This document shows, one piece after another, positions 42,743 to 52,108 of a stretch of 64,000 bases of DNA (its first letter is position 1; the number at the start of each line of letters is the position of its first letter). A program made the position numbers and the translations under genes. The stretch spans positions 560,028 through 624,027 of the forward strand of contig NZ_WNKW01000003.1 in NCBI RefSeq assembly GCF_009720775.1, given 5' to 3'. Below the pieces are notes generated by a model that was not told the DNA's origin, ran no database searches, and worked only from the letters and a program-made list of their open reading frames with translations. The DNA comes from Pseudoduganella danionis (GTDB taxonomy: Bacteria; Pseudomonadota; Gammaproteobacteria; Burkholderiales; Burkholderiaceae_D).

Positions 42743-43524
42743 AGACGATTACCTCGCGCGATAACGCGCAGTACAAAGAGCTGGTCAAACTGGCCGGCAA
42801 TGCCGCCACGCGGCGCAAGCTGGGCCGCACCCTGCTCGATGGCGTACACCTGTGCCAGTCCTATTTGCAGTTGCGCGGCCTGCCCGAGCAATGCATCGTC
42901 AGTGAATCGGCGCTGCAGCATGGCGAAGTAATGGACATCATCGGCCAGTTGGAAGCGCGCCACGGCCAAGTACTGGCGCTGCCCGACAGCCTGTTCAAAG
43001 CCATTTCGCAGGTCGAGCATGGCGTTGGTGTGATGTTTTCCATCGCTACGCCGGAACGCAGCGTTAGCGGTCCGCTGGCGGTGAATGCCGTGCTGCTCGA
43101 TGGCGTGCAGGACCCCGGCAATATGGGCTCTATCCTGCGCAGTGCCGCAGCGGCAGGTATCAAGCAAGTGTATTGCAGCGCCGGTTCGGCCTATTGCTGG
43201 TCGCCCAAGGTGCTGCGTGCGGCCATGGGTGCCCATTTCGTGCTTGATATCTATGAAAACGTCGATCTGGCCGAGCTGGTACGCAACGCCCGCGTCAGCA
43301 CGCTGGCCACTAGCGGCTATGCCACGCAGCGGCTGTATGATGTCGATTTGCGCCAGCCGGTAGCCTGGCTGTTTGGCCACGAAGGGCAGGGCGTGGCTGA
43401 TGATCTGCTGTCGCTGGCCACCCATCAGGTGGTGATCCCCCATCTGGGGCAAGTCGAATCGCTGAATGTGGCAGCTTGCGCGGCAGTATGCTTTTTCGAG
43501 CAAGTCAGGCAGAATCAGGTCTAA
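42739..43524 (+). CDS. SpoU/TrmH-family RNA 2'-O-methyltransferase
   Basis: 261 aa. An N-terminal substrate-binding domain ([20 protein letters not shown]) precedes a SPOUT knot with motif 1 [20 protein letters not shown], motif 2 [15 protein letters not shown] and motif 3 [19 protein letters not shown], including the conserved Asn-Glu residues. It uses AdoMet to methylate rRNA or tRNA ribose. The target (RlmB-like 23S or other) is not decided by the sequence. It is translationally coupled to rnhB. Confidence 0.93.
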   Translation: MKTITSRDNAQYKELVKLAGNAATRRKLGRTLLDGVHLCQSYLQLRGLPEQCIVSESALQHGEVMDIIGQLEARHGQVLALPDSLFKAISQVEHGVGVMFSIATPERSVSGPLAVNAVLLDGVQDPGNMGSILRSAAAAGIKQVYCSAGSAYCWSPKVLRAAMGAHFVLDIYENVDLAELVRNARVSTLATSGYATQRLYDVDLRQPVAWLFGHEGQGVADDLLSLATHQVVIPHLGQVESLNVAACAAVCFFEQVRQNQV

Positions 43525-43558
43525 GCGCGCTTATTTAGCGCGATGAATGGAGCCCCGC

Positions 43559-44764
43559 ATGGACATCGCCCAGTTGCACTTTCTGGTAGCCGAAGGAGAA
43601 CAGAGTCAGCGTCTGGCGCTGGCCGATGTTCTGGTGCACCTCGGGGTAGGCCACATTACCCAGGTGCCGGATGGCCATACCGCCTTGCGCCACCTGACTT
43701 CCGGCCTGGCGCCGCAAGTGGATGCGGCCATTCTCGATCTGGCGCTGCCCGGTATGGATGCGCTCGAACTCATACGCCGCCTGGCCGAACAGCGCTGCAA
43801 GGCAGGCATCATCGTGATCGGCGCCCAGAGCAGCGCCGTGCTGATCTCGGTAGAAACCATGGCGCAAGCCTATGGCGTAAACATCTGGGGTACGCTGGCC
43901 AAGCCGGTCGCGCCGGCACGGTTGCAAAGCCTGATAGAACATGCGGCCCAGCCATCGGCGCCGCGCATCAACGAAGCGCATGGCCAACTGCCGAAGTTCA
44001 GCTTTGCCGAAGTCGGGCAAGGCCTACAAGATGGCCAGTTCGATCCGTATTTCCAGCCCAAGATAGAACTGGAAACGGGCCAGGTGAAGGGGCTGGAAAT
44101 GTTTGCGCGCTGGCGCCATCCCGTGTTCGGAGTACTGGGCCCGGCCGCCTTCATGCAGGTGCTGGAGCAGCACAAGCGCATCGATTTTCTCGACTGGAGC
44201 CTGATCGAGAAATCGGTCGCGGCCTGCCGCACCCTGCACGATCAGGGCATCCCCATATCCTTCTCGATCAATGTGGACCCCAGCACGCTGGCGCATGCCC
44301 AGTTCATGGAGCAGATGGCGGCCTGTCTGGAGCGCCACCGCATCCTGCCCGATTACATCACCTTTGAAATGACCGAATCGGCTGTACTGACCACGGAACC
44401 GCATTTCATCGAGCGCCTGCTGCGCCTGCGCATGAAAGGCTATGGTCTGGCCATCGATGATTATGGTACGGGGCGCAGCAACCTGCAGTTGCTGGCCCGT
44501 ATTCCGTTCTCCGAACTGAAGATAGACCGCAGCTTTGTCGATGGCGCGTTCAAAAAGCCCGCCATCGCCACCGTGCTGCGTTCCTGTCTGGGGCTGGCCC
44601 GCAACCTCGACCGCCGCTCGGTGGCGGTGGGCGTGGAAACCAAGGAAGACTGGGATTTCCTGCAAGGGCTGGGCTGCACCTACGCCCAAGGCTATTACAT
44701 CGCCAAACCCATGCCGGTGGAGGAATTCCCCGCCTGGCTGACGGACTGGCGCCACTTCTTCTAA
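43559..44764 (+). CDS. REC-EAL protein, cyclic-di-GMP phosphodiesterase-like
   Basis: 401 aa from the ATG at 43559 (GGAG six bases upstream); an ATG at 43547 has no such site. N-terminal receiver (about 1-120) with phospho-acceptor Asp60 in AAILDLALPGMDAL. C-terminal EAL domain (about 150-395): the signature position reads GLEMFARW, keeping Glu180 but with M-F in place of A-L. Other catalytic residues look present: FSINVDPSTL, MTES, DDYGTGRSN, ELKIDRSFVDG, VETKEDW and QGYYIAKPM. It probably hydrolyses cyclic-di-GMP under control of a kinase, but no kinase is adjacent. Confidence 0.9.
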   Translation: MDIAQLHFLVAEGEQSQRLALADVLVHLGVGHITQVPDGHTALRHLTSGLAPQVDAAILDLALPGMDALELIRRLAEQRCKAGIIVIGAQSSAVLISVETMAQAYGVNIWGTLAKPVAPARLQSLIEHAAQPSAPRINEAHGQLPKFSFAEVGQGLQDGQFDPYFQPKIELETGQVKGLEMFARWRHPVFGVLGPAAFMQVLEQHKRIDFLDWSLIEKSVAACRTLHDQGIPISFSINVDPSTLAHAQFMEQMAACLERHRILPDYITFEMTESAVLTTEPHFIERLLRLRMKGYGLAIDDYGTGRSNLQLLARIPFSELKIDRSFVDGAFKKPAIATVLRSCLGLARNLDRRSVAVGVETKEDWDFLQGLGCTYAQGYYIAKPMPVEEFPAWLTDWRHFF

Positions 44765-44770
44765 ACAAAA

Positions 44771-44798
44771 CGCCGGGTCAGCAAGCTGTACCCGGCGC
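44771..44798 (-). terminator. Terminator of the 44863-45438 PEP-CTERM gene
   Basis: The stem CGCCGGGT / ACCCGGCG (loop of 12) is followed on the minus strand by TTTTG, so it best ends minus-strand transcription. It lies 6 bp after the EAL gene stop and may serve both strands. Two more hairpins (44802-44821 CTGCGG/CCGCAG; 44833-44850 CTGCCCG/CGGGCAG) lie between it and the PEP-CTERM stop codon. Confidence 0.65.
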
Positions 44799-44862
44799 TT
44801 CCTGCGGCGCAAGGGCCGCAGTGTCTGATGGACTGCCCGCAGACGGGCAGCGATGTCTTATA

Positions 44863-45438
44863 TCAAGCCTGCTTGCGGCGGCGGGCGATCAGACCCACCA
44901 TGCCCAGACCAGCGAGCAACATTGCATAGGTTTCCGGTTCCGGTACGGGCGTCATGACGCCGGTGCGGTACACGGTGGCATTGGAAATCGATGCGATGTG
45001 GTTGATGATGTTGCTCACGCCCGTAGTACCGGCATTAAATTTGTAGAACGCGGTTTGGTTATTGTAGCTGGTCGTACCTAAATTAGTGGTCACATCGACT
45101 ATGCCGTAATGGATACCGATGATGGTTTCGCCATACAGGGTCTGGCTGAAGTGGAAATTCGCAGCGCCACTCAGCGAAGATACCATGCTGGAGGCGGCTA
45201 CAGGGCCGGAAAGAGTAACGCCCCACGAAGTCAAATCGTTGCTGACAGTTTGCCAGGTATGTGAGTTACCGTTCAGATTGCCCGAGTAATAACCGAGGCA
45301 GGACACGGGGACGGAATGGCCGCCCACAATGACCTCGATGGAGCTGCCGGAGCAGGTTGTTGTATCGGCAGCAGCCATGCCGGATGCCAGAGTCATGCCC
45401 AGAGCGAGCGCGATCGATGCGGATTTTATGAGTTTCAT
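44863..45438 (-). CDS. PEP-CTERM sorting domain protein
   Basis: 191 aa from the ATG at 45436-45438, preceded by GAGGG; the frame is open upstream but without a good start. Signal peptide about 1-24 (MKLIKSASIALALGMTLASG then MAAADTT). The mature part is Ser/Thr/Asn/Gly-rich with few Cys and beta-like repeats. The C-terminus is a textbook PEP-CTERM tail: TPVPEPETYAMLLAGLGMVG then LIARRRKQA. Such proteins are exported, processed by exosortase and often linked with exopolysaccharide. No exosortase gene is in this window. The binding role of the body is unknown. Confidence 0.88.
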   Translation of the reverse strand: MKLIKSASIALALGMTLASGMAAADTTTCSGSSIEVIVGGHSVPVSCLGYYSGNLNGNSHTWQTVSNDLTSWGVTLSGPVAASSMVSSLSGAANFHFSQTLYGETIIGIHYGIVDVTTNLGTTSYNNQTAFYKFNAGTTGVSNIINHIASISNATVYRTGVMTPVPEPETYAMLLAGLGMVGLIARRRKQA

Positions 45439-45629
45439 TGGATTTTCCCTCTTGACATCGGTTGTTACTGCGAATAAGCGGAGATTAGCATAAAAAAATG
45501 TACTTGCATCATTTATTTTTACTATATGGCATCCTTTGTGGTTTTTGTGATAATCAAACAGCAGGCGTTCAGAAAGCGTTTTGAAAGCTAGCGCCACTTA
45601 CACTCCTGCCAGAACCAGTCACAGGAGAC

Positions 45630-47024
45630 ATGATGAACCGCCAAACTTCCCCTTATCAGGCTTCCACGCCCCAGCACGGCATGGCCAGCGTCAGCCCTAT
45701 CCATGAGCATGACGATGCTGCCAGTGCCCCGCCGCATATGCTGGCATGGCGTGCCATGGAGCTGCGCATTGGCCTGGTGCCGCTGCCCGTCTATCTGCTG
45801 TTGCTGGCTCTGATAGGCGGCTTTGTCTACATGGGCAAAGTGCCGACCGACATCTCGGTATCGATCGCCGTGCTGGCCGTGGGCGGCTTTACCTGCGCCG
45901 AATTCGGTAAGCGCATGCCATTGCTGCGGCACATCGGTGCGGCTGCGATCTTTGCTACCTTTGTGCCATCGTTTCTCGTCTATGCCCACGCCATGCCGCC
46001 CGTGCTGCTGAAGAACGTGGCCGAATTCACCAAGAACAGCAACTTCCTCTACCTGTTCATTGCCTCCATCGTGGTGGGCAGCATCTTCAGCATGGACCGC
46101 GATGTGCTCATCAAAGGCTTCCTGAAGATTTTTGCGCCGCTGGCCGCCGGTACTGTGGTAGCTGCGCTGGTCGGCACGGCCGTGGGTACGGCGCTCGGCA
46201 TGAGCTGGCAACACACGCTGTTCTTCATCGTGGTGCCCATCATGGCGGGCGGTGTGGGCGAGGGCGCGATTCCCCTGTCGATAGGCTATGCCGCCATCCT
46301 CGGCCATGCGCAGGGTGAGATCTTTGCGCAGGTACTGCCGCCAGTGATGCTGGGCAGCCTGAGCGCCATCCTGATGGCAGGCGCGCTCAACTTTGTCGGC
46401 AAACGCTATCCCCACTTGACGGGCGAGGGCCGGCTGCAGCCCGGTAGTGAGGACGATGTGCGTGTGACGGAACTGCCGGCCGCGACGGTCGATGTAGGCC
46501 AGATTGCCGGCGCCGGCCTGACGGCGATTGCGCTCTACATGGTAGGCCTGATGTCGCATAAGCTGTTCGATTTCCCTGCGCCGGTGGTGATGCTGTTCGT
46601 GGCCGTGCTGCTGATGCTGTGCCGGGTGGTCTCGCCCCAGTTGCAGCAGGCTTCGGGTGTGGTGTACAAGTTCTTCTCGACGGCCGTCACCTATCCGCTG
46701 CTGTTCGCCATCGGCGCCGCGCTGACGCCATGGGAAAAACTGATCGCGGCATTCACCATCGTCAATCTGATCACCATCGTTGCGACGGTGGCCACGCTGA
46801 TGGCGACAGGCTTTGTGGTGGGACGTATGCTGAAGATGTACCCGATCGAAACGGCCATCATCAATGCCTGCCATAGCGGTCAGGGCGGCACGGGCGACGT
46901 GGCGATCCTGACGGCGGCCAACCGCATGCAGATGATGCCGTTCGCCCAGATCGCCACCCGCATAGGCGGCGCCATCGTCGTCACGCTGGCGCTGTTCGCG
47001 CTGGCTCGGGTGGGCATGGCATGA
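45630..47024 (+). CDS. 2-hydroxycarboxylate transporter family protein
   Basis: 464 aa, about eleven hydrophobic segments after a polar 40-residue N-terminal tail with several His. The two family re-entrant loop motifs are present: IMAGGVGEGAIPLSIGYAA (about 207-225) and ACHSGQGGTGDVAILTAANR (about 412-431). These match CitS/MleP-type carriers, which move citrate, malate or lactate with Na+ or H+ or by exchange. Which acid is carried cannot be read here. ATG at 45630 or 45633, both after AGGAGA. It is a single-gene unit, divergent from the PEP-CTERM gene and convergent with ppsR. Confidence 0.93.
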   Translation: MMNRQTSPYQASTPQHGMASVSPIHEHDDAASAPPHMLAWRAMELRIGLVPLPVYLLLLALIGGFVYMGKVPTDISVSIAVLAVGGFTCAEFGKRMPLLRHIGAAAIFATFVPSFLVYAHAMPPVLLKNVAEFTKNSNFLYLFIASIVVGSIFSMDRDVLIKGFLKIFAPLAAGTVVAALVGTAVGTALGMSWQHTLFFIVVPIMAGGVGEGAIPLSIGYAAILGHAQGEIFAQVLPPVMLGSLSAILMAGALNFVGKRYPHLTGEGRLQPGSEDDVRVTELPAATVDVGQIAGAGLTAIALYMVGLMSHKLFDFPAPVVMLFVAVLLMLCRVVSPQLQQASGVVYKFFSTAVTYPLLFAIGAALTPWEKLIAAFTIVNLITIVATVATLMATGFVVGRMLKMYPIETAIINACHSGQGGTGDVAILTAANRMQMMPFAQIATRIGGAIVVTLALFALARVGMA

Positions 47025-47075
47025 TCATGCGATGACGGCCTGACCGTTGGCCTGCATGCATGGCAGGCCGCGTGA

Positions 47076-47924
47076 TTAGTAGTCGCGCCGGTTAGGCTTG
47101 ATTTCTTGCAAGATGGTAGTAGAAATCTCCTCGATCGATTTGGCGGTCGAGGACAGCCAGCGTATGCCCTCGCGCTTCATCATGTTTTCTGCCTCGTTGA
47201 CTTCGTAGCGGCAGTTTTCGATGGACGCATATTTACTGCCGGCACGCCGTTCATTACGGATTTCCGCCAGCCGCTCGGGGGTAATGGTCAGGCCAAAAAT
47301 CTTGTTTTTGAACTCGTATAGCGAGGATGGCAGGCGGCCCCGTTCGAAATCGTCGGGTATCAGCGGGTAGTTGGCCGCCTTGATGCCGTACTGCATGGCC
47401 AGATACAGGCTGGTTGGCGTCTTGCCCGAACGCGATACGCCAACCAGGATCACATCGGCCGAAGCGAGGTTTTTATGTGACTGGCCGTCATCATGGGCCA
47501 GCGAGAAATTGATCGCTTCGATGCGGTTTTTATATTCCTCACTGTCAACAATATTGTGCGAGCGACCAATAGTGTGGGTGGACATAACGCCCAGCTCTTG
47601 TTCCAAAGGTGCAACAAATGTCTGGATCAAGTCCATGTGCATACCTTTGCACTGGCGGATGATTTGTGACAGTTCAGTCTTCACCAAGGTCGAAAAGATG
47701 ATCGGTCTGTAACCATCGGTAGCAAACGCTTCATTGATTTTACGTGCAGCTTCGTGTGCTTTATCGACCGTATCGATGAAAGGCAGGCGAATTTGACGGA
47801 ACCGCAAGTCAAACTGGGTGAGTACGGAGTGACCAAAAGTTTCAGCGGTAATGCCGGTGCCGTCGGAAACAAAAAACACGGTACGGGCAGCGGAAGGCAG
47901 GGGAGAGCGTTGTTCTTGTGTCAT
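47076..47924 (-). CDS. ppsR: PEP synthase regulatory kinase/pyrophosphorylase
   Basis: 282 aa from ATG 47922-47924; an ATG six codons upstream (47942) is equally possible and neither has a clear Shine-Dalgarno. DUF299 family: it inactivates PEP synthase by ADP-dependent phosphorylation and reactivates it by phosphate-dependent removal. It carries [20 protein letters not shown] at the N-terminus and a P-loop-like [15 protein letters not shown] at about 150-165. It is divergent from its target ppsA, the usual arrangement. Confidence 0.95.
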   Translation of the reverse strand: MTQEQRSPLPSAARTVFFVSDGTGITAETFGHSVLTQFDLRFRQIRLPFIDTVDKAHEAARKINEAFATDGYRPIIFSTLVKTELSQIIRQCKGMHMDLIQTFVAPLEQELGVMSTHTIGRSHNIVDSEEYKNRIEAINFSLAHDDGQSHKNLASADVILVGVSRSGKTPTSLYLAMQYGIKAANYPLIPDDFERGRLPSSLYEFKNKIFGLTITPERLAEIRNERRAGSKYASIENCRYEVNEAENMMKREGIRWLSSTAKSIEEISTTILQEIKPNRRDY

Positions 47925-47951
47925 GGGGGAAGCGCCAGTCATTATTGTGGA

Positions 47952-47980
47952 TCGTCAATTTGCGTCGCAGGCTGTAGAAT
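47952..47980 (+). promoter_or_regulatory. Putative ppsA promoter
   Basis: -10 TAGAAT (47975-47980) with a weak -35 TCGTCA (47952-47957), spacer 17 bp, in the 150-bp divergent region between ppsR and ppsA. Only the -10 is a good match. Confidence 0.3.
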
Positions 47981-48076
47981 GGACGGCAATGGCAAGATTG
48001 TGCTGCACGACGAACAGAATAACAAGAAACATGTCTGCGCCTCGCTGGAAGATTTCTATCATCAAAAGGTGTAATT

Positions 48077-50506
48077 ATGTCCAACGCAGCATTGAAGGAG
48101 CAGAACAACGACGCGGTTTACGTTGCTTCGTTTGAAAACTTGCGCATGACGGATGTCGAATCCGTCGGCGGCAAAAACGCCTCTCTGGGCGAAATGATCA
48201 GCCAGCTGGCCGGTGCCGGCGTGCGTGTGCCCGGTGGCTTTGCCACCACGGCCCAGGCATTCCGTGACTTCCTGTCGCACAGTATCGAAGGCGGCAAGCC
48301 GCTGGCCGACCGCATCGCCGATCGTCTGGCCGATCTGAACATCGACGATGTCCGTGCTCTGGCGCAAGCCGGTGCGGAAATCCGTCAATGGATCGTCGAC
48401 ACTCCGTTCCAGCCCCGTCTGCAACAGGAAATCGAAGCGTTCTACGCTGCTCTGGTGGCTGATTCCAGCACCGAAGTATCGTTCGCCGTGCGTTCCTCGG
48501 CTACCGCCGAAGACTTGCCGGACGCCTCGTTCGCTGGTCAGCAGGAATCCTTCCTCAACGTGGTCGGCATTGAAAACGTGCTGGACGCGATGAAACACGT
48601 GTTCGCATCGCTGTACAACGACCGTGCGATTTCCTACCGCGTACACAAAGGCTTCACCCATGCCGAAGTAGCACTGTCGGCCGGCGTGCAGCGCATGGTG
48701 CGCTCGGATCTGGGCGCTTCCGGCGTGATGTTTACCATCGACACGGAATCGGGCTTCAAGGATGTGGTGTTCGTCACCTCCAGCTATGGCCTCGGCGAAA
48801 CCGTGGTGCAGGGCGCCGTGAATCCCGACGAATTCTACGTGCACAAGCCAATGCTGGAAAAAGGCAAATCGCCTGTGATCCGCCGCAACATCGGCTCCAA
48901 GCTGATCAAGATGGAATTCACCAACGAAGCCAAAGCTGGCCGTTCCGTGAAAACCGTCGATGTGCCAGTTGAAATGCGCAACCGCTATTCGCTGAATGAC
49001 GAAGAAGTGGTGGAGCTGGCCAAGTACGCCGTCATCATCGAAACCCACTACGGCCGTCCGATGGACATCGAGTGGGGCAAAGATGGCCGCGACGGCAAGC
49101 TGTACATTCTGCAAGCCCGTCCAGAAACCGTGAAATCGCAGCAGAAAGCCACCGATGTACAGCAGCGTTTCAAGCTGAAATCGACCGGTACCGTGCTGGC
49201 TTCGGGCCGCGCAATCGGCCAGAAAATCGGCGCTGGTCCAGTGCGCGTGATTACCGATCCGTCGGAAATGGAACGCGTACAGCCGGGCGACGTGCTGGTT
49301 GCCGACATGACCGACCCGAACTGGGAACCGGTGATGAAGCGCGCTTCCGCCATCGTTACCAACCGTGGTGGCCGTACCTGCCACGCGGCGATTATCGCGC
49401 GTGAACTGGGCGTACCGGCCGTGGTCGGTTGCGGCGATGCGACCGATGTGCTGAAAGATGGCACTTTCGTCACCGTATCGTGCGCGGAAGGCGATGAAGG
49501 CAAGATCTACGACGGCCTGCTGGAAACCGAAGTGTCGGAAGTCTCGCGCGGCGAGCTGCCTAAGCTGCCAACCAAGATCATGCTGAACGTGGGTAACCCG
49601 CAACTGGCCTTCGACTTCCAGGCTGTGCCGAACGCCGGCGTGGGTCTGGCCCGTCTGGAATTCATCATCAATAACAACATCGGCGTACACCCGAAAGCCA
49701 TTCTGGAATACCCGAATATTGATGCAGATCTCAAGAAAGCCGTGGAATCCGTGGCCCGTGGTCACGCATCGCCGAAAGCCTTCTACGTCGACAAGCTGGC
49801 CGAAGGCGTGGCCACCATCGCTGCGGCGTTCTGGCCTAAACCAGTGATCGTGCGTCTGTCGGACTTCAAGTCCAACGAGTACAAGAAGCTGATCGGCGGT
49901 TCGCGCTACGAGCCGGACGAAGAAAATCCGATGCTGGGCTTCCGCGGTGCGGCCCGTTATCTGGCGGACGACTTCGCCGGTGCATTCGAAATGGAATGCC
50001 AGGCCATGAAGCGCGTGCGTAACGACATGGGTCTGACCAACGTCGAAATCATGGTACCGTTCGTGCGTACGCTGGGTCAGGCTGAAAAAGTTGTGGGCCT
50101 GCTGGGCAAGAATGGTCTGGTACGCGGCGAAAACGGCCTGCGTTTGATCATGATGTGCGAAGTGCCTTCCAACGCGATTCTGGCCGACCAGTTCCTCGAC
50201 CACTTCGACGGCTTCTCGATCGGTTCCAACGACCTGACCCAGCTCACGCTGGGTCTGGACCGCGATTCCGGCATGGCACTGCTGGCAGCCGACTTCGACG
50301 AGCGCGATCCGGCCGTGAAAGCGTTGCTGGCCATGGCCATCAAGGCTTGCCGTGCGCGCGACAAGTACATCGGTATCTGTGGTCAGGGCCCATCCGACCA
50401 TCCGGACTTCGCTGTCTGGCTGATGGAACAGGGCATCGAATCGATGTCGCTGAACCCGGACTCGGTGATCGATACGTGGCAGAAGCTGGCTACGCTGGTC
50501 AAGTAA
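48077..50506 (+). CDS. ppsA: Phosphoenolpyruvate synthase
   Basis: 809 aa. It converts pyruvate and ATP to PEP for gluconeogenesis. The N-terminal nucleotide-binding domain ([40 protein letters not shown]) is followed by the swivelling phospho-His domain with [20 protein letters not shown] (His near 435) and the C-terminal PEP-binding TIM barrel ([38 protein letters not shown]). Divergently transcribed from ppsR, which should control its activity. Strong codon bias suggests high expression. Confidence 0.98.
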   Translation: MSNAALKEQNNDAVYVASFENLRMTDVESVGGKNASLGEMISQLAGAGVRVPGGFATTAQAFRDFLSHSIEGGKPLADRIADRLADLNIDDVRALAQAGAEIRQWIVDTPFQPRLQQEIEAFYAALVADSSTEVSFAVRSSATAEDLPDASFAGQQESFLNVVGIENVLDAMKHVFASLYNDRAISYRVHKGFTHAEVALSAGVQRMVRSDLGASGVMFTIDTESGFKDVVFVTSSYGLGETVVQGAVNPDEFYVHKPMLEKGKSPVIRRNIGSKLIKMEFTNEAKAGRSVKTVDVPVEMRNRYSLNDEEVVELAKYAVIIETHYGRPMDIEWGKDGRDGKLYILQARPETVKSQQKATDVQQRFKLKSTGTVLASGRAIGQKIGAGPVRVITDPSEMERVQPGDVLVADMTDPNWEPVMKRASAIVTNRGGRTCHAAIIARELGVPAVVGCGDATDVLKDGTFVTVSCAEGDEGKIYDGLLETEVSEVSRGELPKLPTKIMLNVGNPQLAFDFQAVPNAGVGLARLEFIINNNIGVHPKAILEYPNIDADLKKAVESVARGHASPKAFYVDKLAEGVATIAAAFWPKPVIVRLSDFKSNEYKKLIGGSRYEPDEENPMLGFRGAARYLADDFAGAFEMECQAMKRVRNDMGLTNVEIMVPFVRTLGQAEKVVGLLGKNGLVRGENGLRLIMMCEVPSNAILADQFLDHFDGFSIGSNDLTQLTLGLDRDSGMALLAADFDERDPAVKALLAMAIKACRARDKYIGICGQGPSDHPDFAVWLMEQGIESMSLNPDSVIDTWQKLATLVK

Positions 50507-50520
50507 GTCAGCGAAAAGGA

Positions 50521-50548
50521 TTGACGTAAGCCGGGATTGGTATAGACT
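50521..50548 (+). promoter_or_regulatory. Putative promoter downstream of ppsA
   Basis: TTGACG (50521-50526) and TAGACT (50543-50548) with a 16-bp spacer, 14 bp after the ppsA stop. A transcript from here would run into the terminator at 50610-50647 without meeting an open frame. Confidence 0.4.
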
Positions 50549-50554
50549 GCGGTT

Positions 50555-50647
50555 GTCGCATTAAGGTTTCAACAACACCATTAATACCTCAACGCTTACG
50601 TTGTCTCTGAAAACCCTCGCAGCCCACACGGGCTTGCGGGGGTTTTT
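50555..50647 (+). ncRNA. Candidate small RNA or processed ppsA 3' UTR
   Basis: About 93 nt between a promoter-like sequence (50521-50548) and an intrinsic terminator. It contains a perfect small hairpin CAACG-CTTA-CGTTG (50590-50603) and the strong terminator stem, with an AC/U-rich single-stranded stretch before them (TTTCAACAACACCATTAATA). No plausible ORF is inside. It could be an independent small RNA or a fragment cut from the ppsA message. It matches no RNA family I can name. Confidence 0.35.
50610..50647 (+). terminator. Rho-independent terminator after ppsA
   Basis: Stem AAAACCCTCGCAGCCC with GGGCTTGCGGGGGTTTT around the loop ACAC, ending in TTTTT. It is the first strong stop signal downstream of ppsA. 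Confidence 0.88.
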
Positions 50648-50689
50648 ACATTTTATTTTGTGTGTTTTATCGCCGGAAAGGAGAGCAGT

Positions 50690-51118
50690 ATGACGGACTG
50701 GAGTTTGTGGCTGATGGCTGCGGGCGCAACGGTCATCATGGAATTATTCAGCGGGACGTTTTACCTGCTGATGATAGCGCTGGGCCTGATCTCGGGCGCG
50801 CTAGCGGCCATGCTGGGCTTCGGCATGGCCGCGCAAACCGTGCTGGCAGCGCTGGTGGGCATGCTGGCCACGGTGCTGTTGCGGCTGAGCCGCTACACGC
50901 CCGAACAACTGGCTGTGGCGGCTGGACGCGACCCCAACCAGCACCTCGATATTGGCCAGACTGTGCAGGTCAGCGAGTGGCAGGATGGCATGGCGCGCGT
51001 GATGTACCGCGGCGCGCTGTGGGATGTGGAACTGGAGGCCGGTGCGACGCCGGCAGCAGGCGCATACACGATACGCGAAGTGCGGGGCAGCCGGCTGATC
51101 GTCGCCGCTGCAACCTGA
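50690..51118 (+). CDS. NfeD-like membrane protein
   Basis: 142 aa from ATG 50690 after AAAGGAGAG. Hydrophobic helices at about 4-25, 27-46 and 48-66 precede a C-terminal OB-fold domain (about 80-140, IGQTVQVSEWQDGMARVMYR; GALWDVELEAG). NfeD-family proteins pair with stomatin/SPFH proteins at the membrane, and the next gene is one, 57 bp downstream. The role is thought to be membrane-domain organisation or quality control, but the biochemical function is not settled. Confidence 0.85.
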   Translation: MTDWSLWLMAAGATVIMELFSGTFYLLMIALGLISGALAAMLGFGMAAQTVLAALVGMLATVLLRLSRYTPEQLAVAAGRDPNQHLDIGQTVQVSEWQDGMARVMYRGALWDVELEAGATPAAGAYTIREVRGSRLIVAAAT

Positions 51119-51175
51119 GCGGTGCTGCGGCGCCTATGCGTGCAGACTAAGAGCAACTACGACAAGGAGTGATTT

Positions 51176-52105
51176 ATGGATATCAGTTTTGGTAACGTCA
51201 GTCTGATTCTGTTTCTGGTAGCGCTGGTATTTGTGTTCAAGACCATCAACGTGGTGCCGCAGCAGCATGCCTGGGTGGTGGAGCGGCTAGGTAAATACCA
51301 CGCCACGCTGGGGCCGGGCCTGAACATCGTGATTCCCTTCATCGACCGCATAGGCTACAAGCATGTGCTCAAGGAAATCCCGCTTGATGTACCACCCCAG
51401 GTCTGCATTACCAAGGACAATACCCAGCTGCAGGTGGATGGCATCCTGTACTTCCAGATTACGGATGCCATGCGCGCATCCTACGGCTCGTCCAACTACA
51501 TTGCCGCGATCACCCAGCTGGCCCAGACCACGCTGCGTTCCGTGATAGGCCGGATGGAACTCGACAAAACCTTCGAGGAACGTGAGCATATCAACACAGC
51601 CATCGTCAACGCCATCGATGAATCGGCCGCTAACTGGGGCGTCAAAGTGCTGCGCTATGAAATCAAGGATTTGACTCCACCGAAAGAGATACTGCACGCG
51701 ATGCAGGCGCAGATTACTGCCGAACGCGAGAAGCGCGCGCTGATTTCCGCCTCGGAAGGGCGCAAGCAGGAGCAGATCAATATCGCCAATGGTGAGCGCG
51801 AAGCCCAGATTGCCCGTTCGGAAGGCGACAAGCTGGCCGCCATCAACCGGGCGCAAGGTCAGGCTGCTGCCATCGTGGCGCTGGCCGAAGCCAATGCCTC
51901 GGCCTTGCGTCAGGTCGGCGCAGCCATCAGCGAACAGGGCGGGACCGATGCCGTCAACCTCAAAGTGGCCGAGCAGTACGTGAGCGCGTTTGCCCAACTG
52001 GCCAAGACCAATAATTCCATCATCATTCCGGCCAATCTCGGTGATATGAGCGGCCTGATCGCCACGGCCATGCAGGTTGTCAAGACCCAGAAGCCGCTAG
52101 CCTGA
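51176..52105 (+). CDS. SPFH/stomatin-like membrane protein (QmcA type)
   Basis: 309 aa, Shine-Dalgarno AAGGAG. One N-terminal TM helix (about 5-24) is followed by the SPFH domain (about 27-210: VPQQHAWVVERLGKYHATLG, PGLNIVIPFIDRIGYK, GVKVLRYEIKDLTPPKEIL) and an Ala/Glu-rich coiled coil (EREAQIARSEGDKLAAINRA). It forms large oligomers in the inner membrane. The pairing with the NfeD-like gene is the common operon form. It is convergent with the minus-strand gene ending at 52109 with only 3 bp between. Confidence 0.93.
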   Translation: MDISFGNVSLILFLVALVFVFKTINVVPQQHAWVVERLGKYHATLGPGLNIVIPFIDRIGYKHVLKEIPLDVPPQVCITKDNTQLQVDGILYFQITDAMRASYGSSNYIAAITQLAQTTLRSVIGRMELDKTFEEREHINTAIVNAIDESAANWGVKVLRYEIKDLTPPKEILHAMQAQITAEREKRALISASEGRKQEQINIANGEREAQIARSEGDKLAAINRAQGQAAAIVALAEANASALRQVGAAISEQGGTDAVNLKVAEQYVSAFAQLAKTNNSIIIPANLGDMSGLIATAMQVVKTQKPLA

Positions 52106-52108
52106 AAT

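Noticed and set aside
47049..47069. Hairpin GGCCTGC / GCAGGCC between the transporter gene and ppsR
   Set aside because: No T-run on either side; a convergent-gene stem of no clear function, not called as terminator.
48062..50401. A 779-codon minus-strand frame opposite ppsA
   Set aside because: Antisense shadow of ppsA with no recognisable domain.
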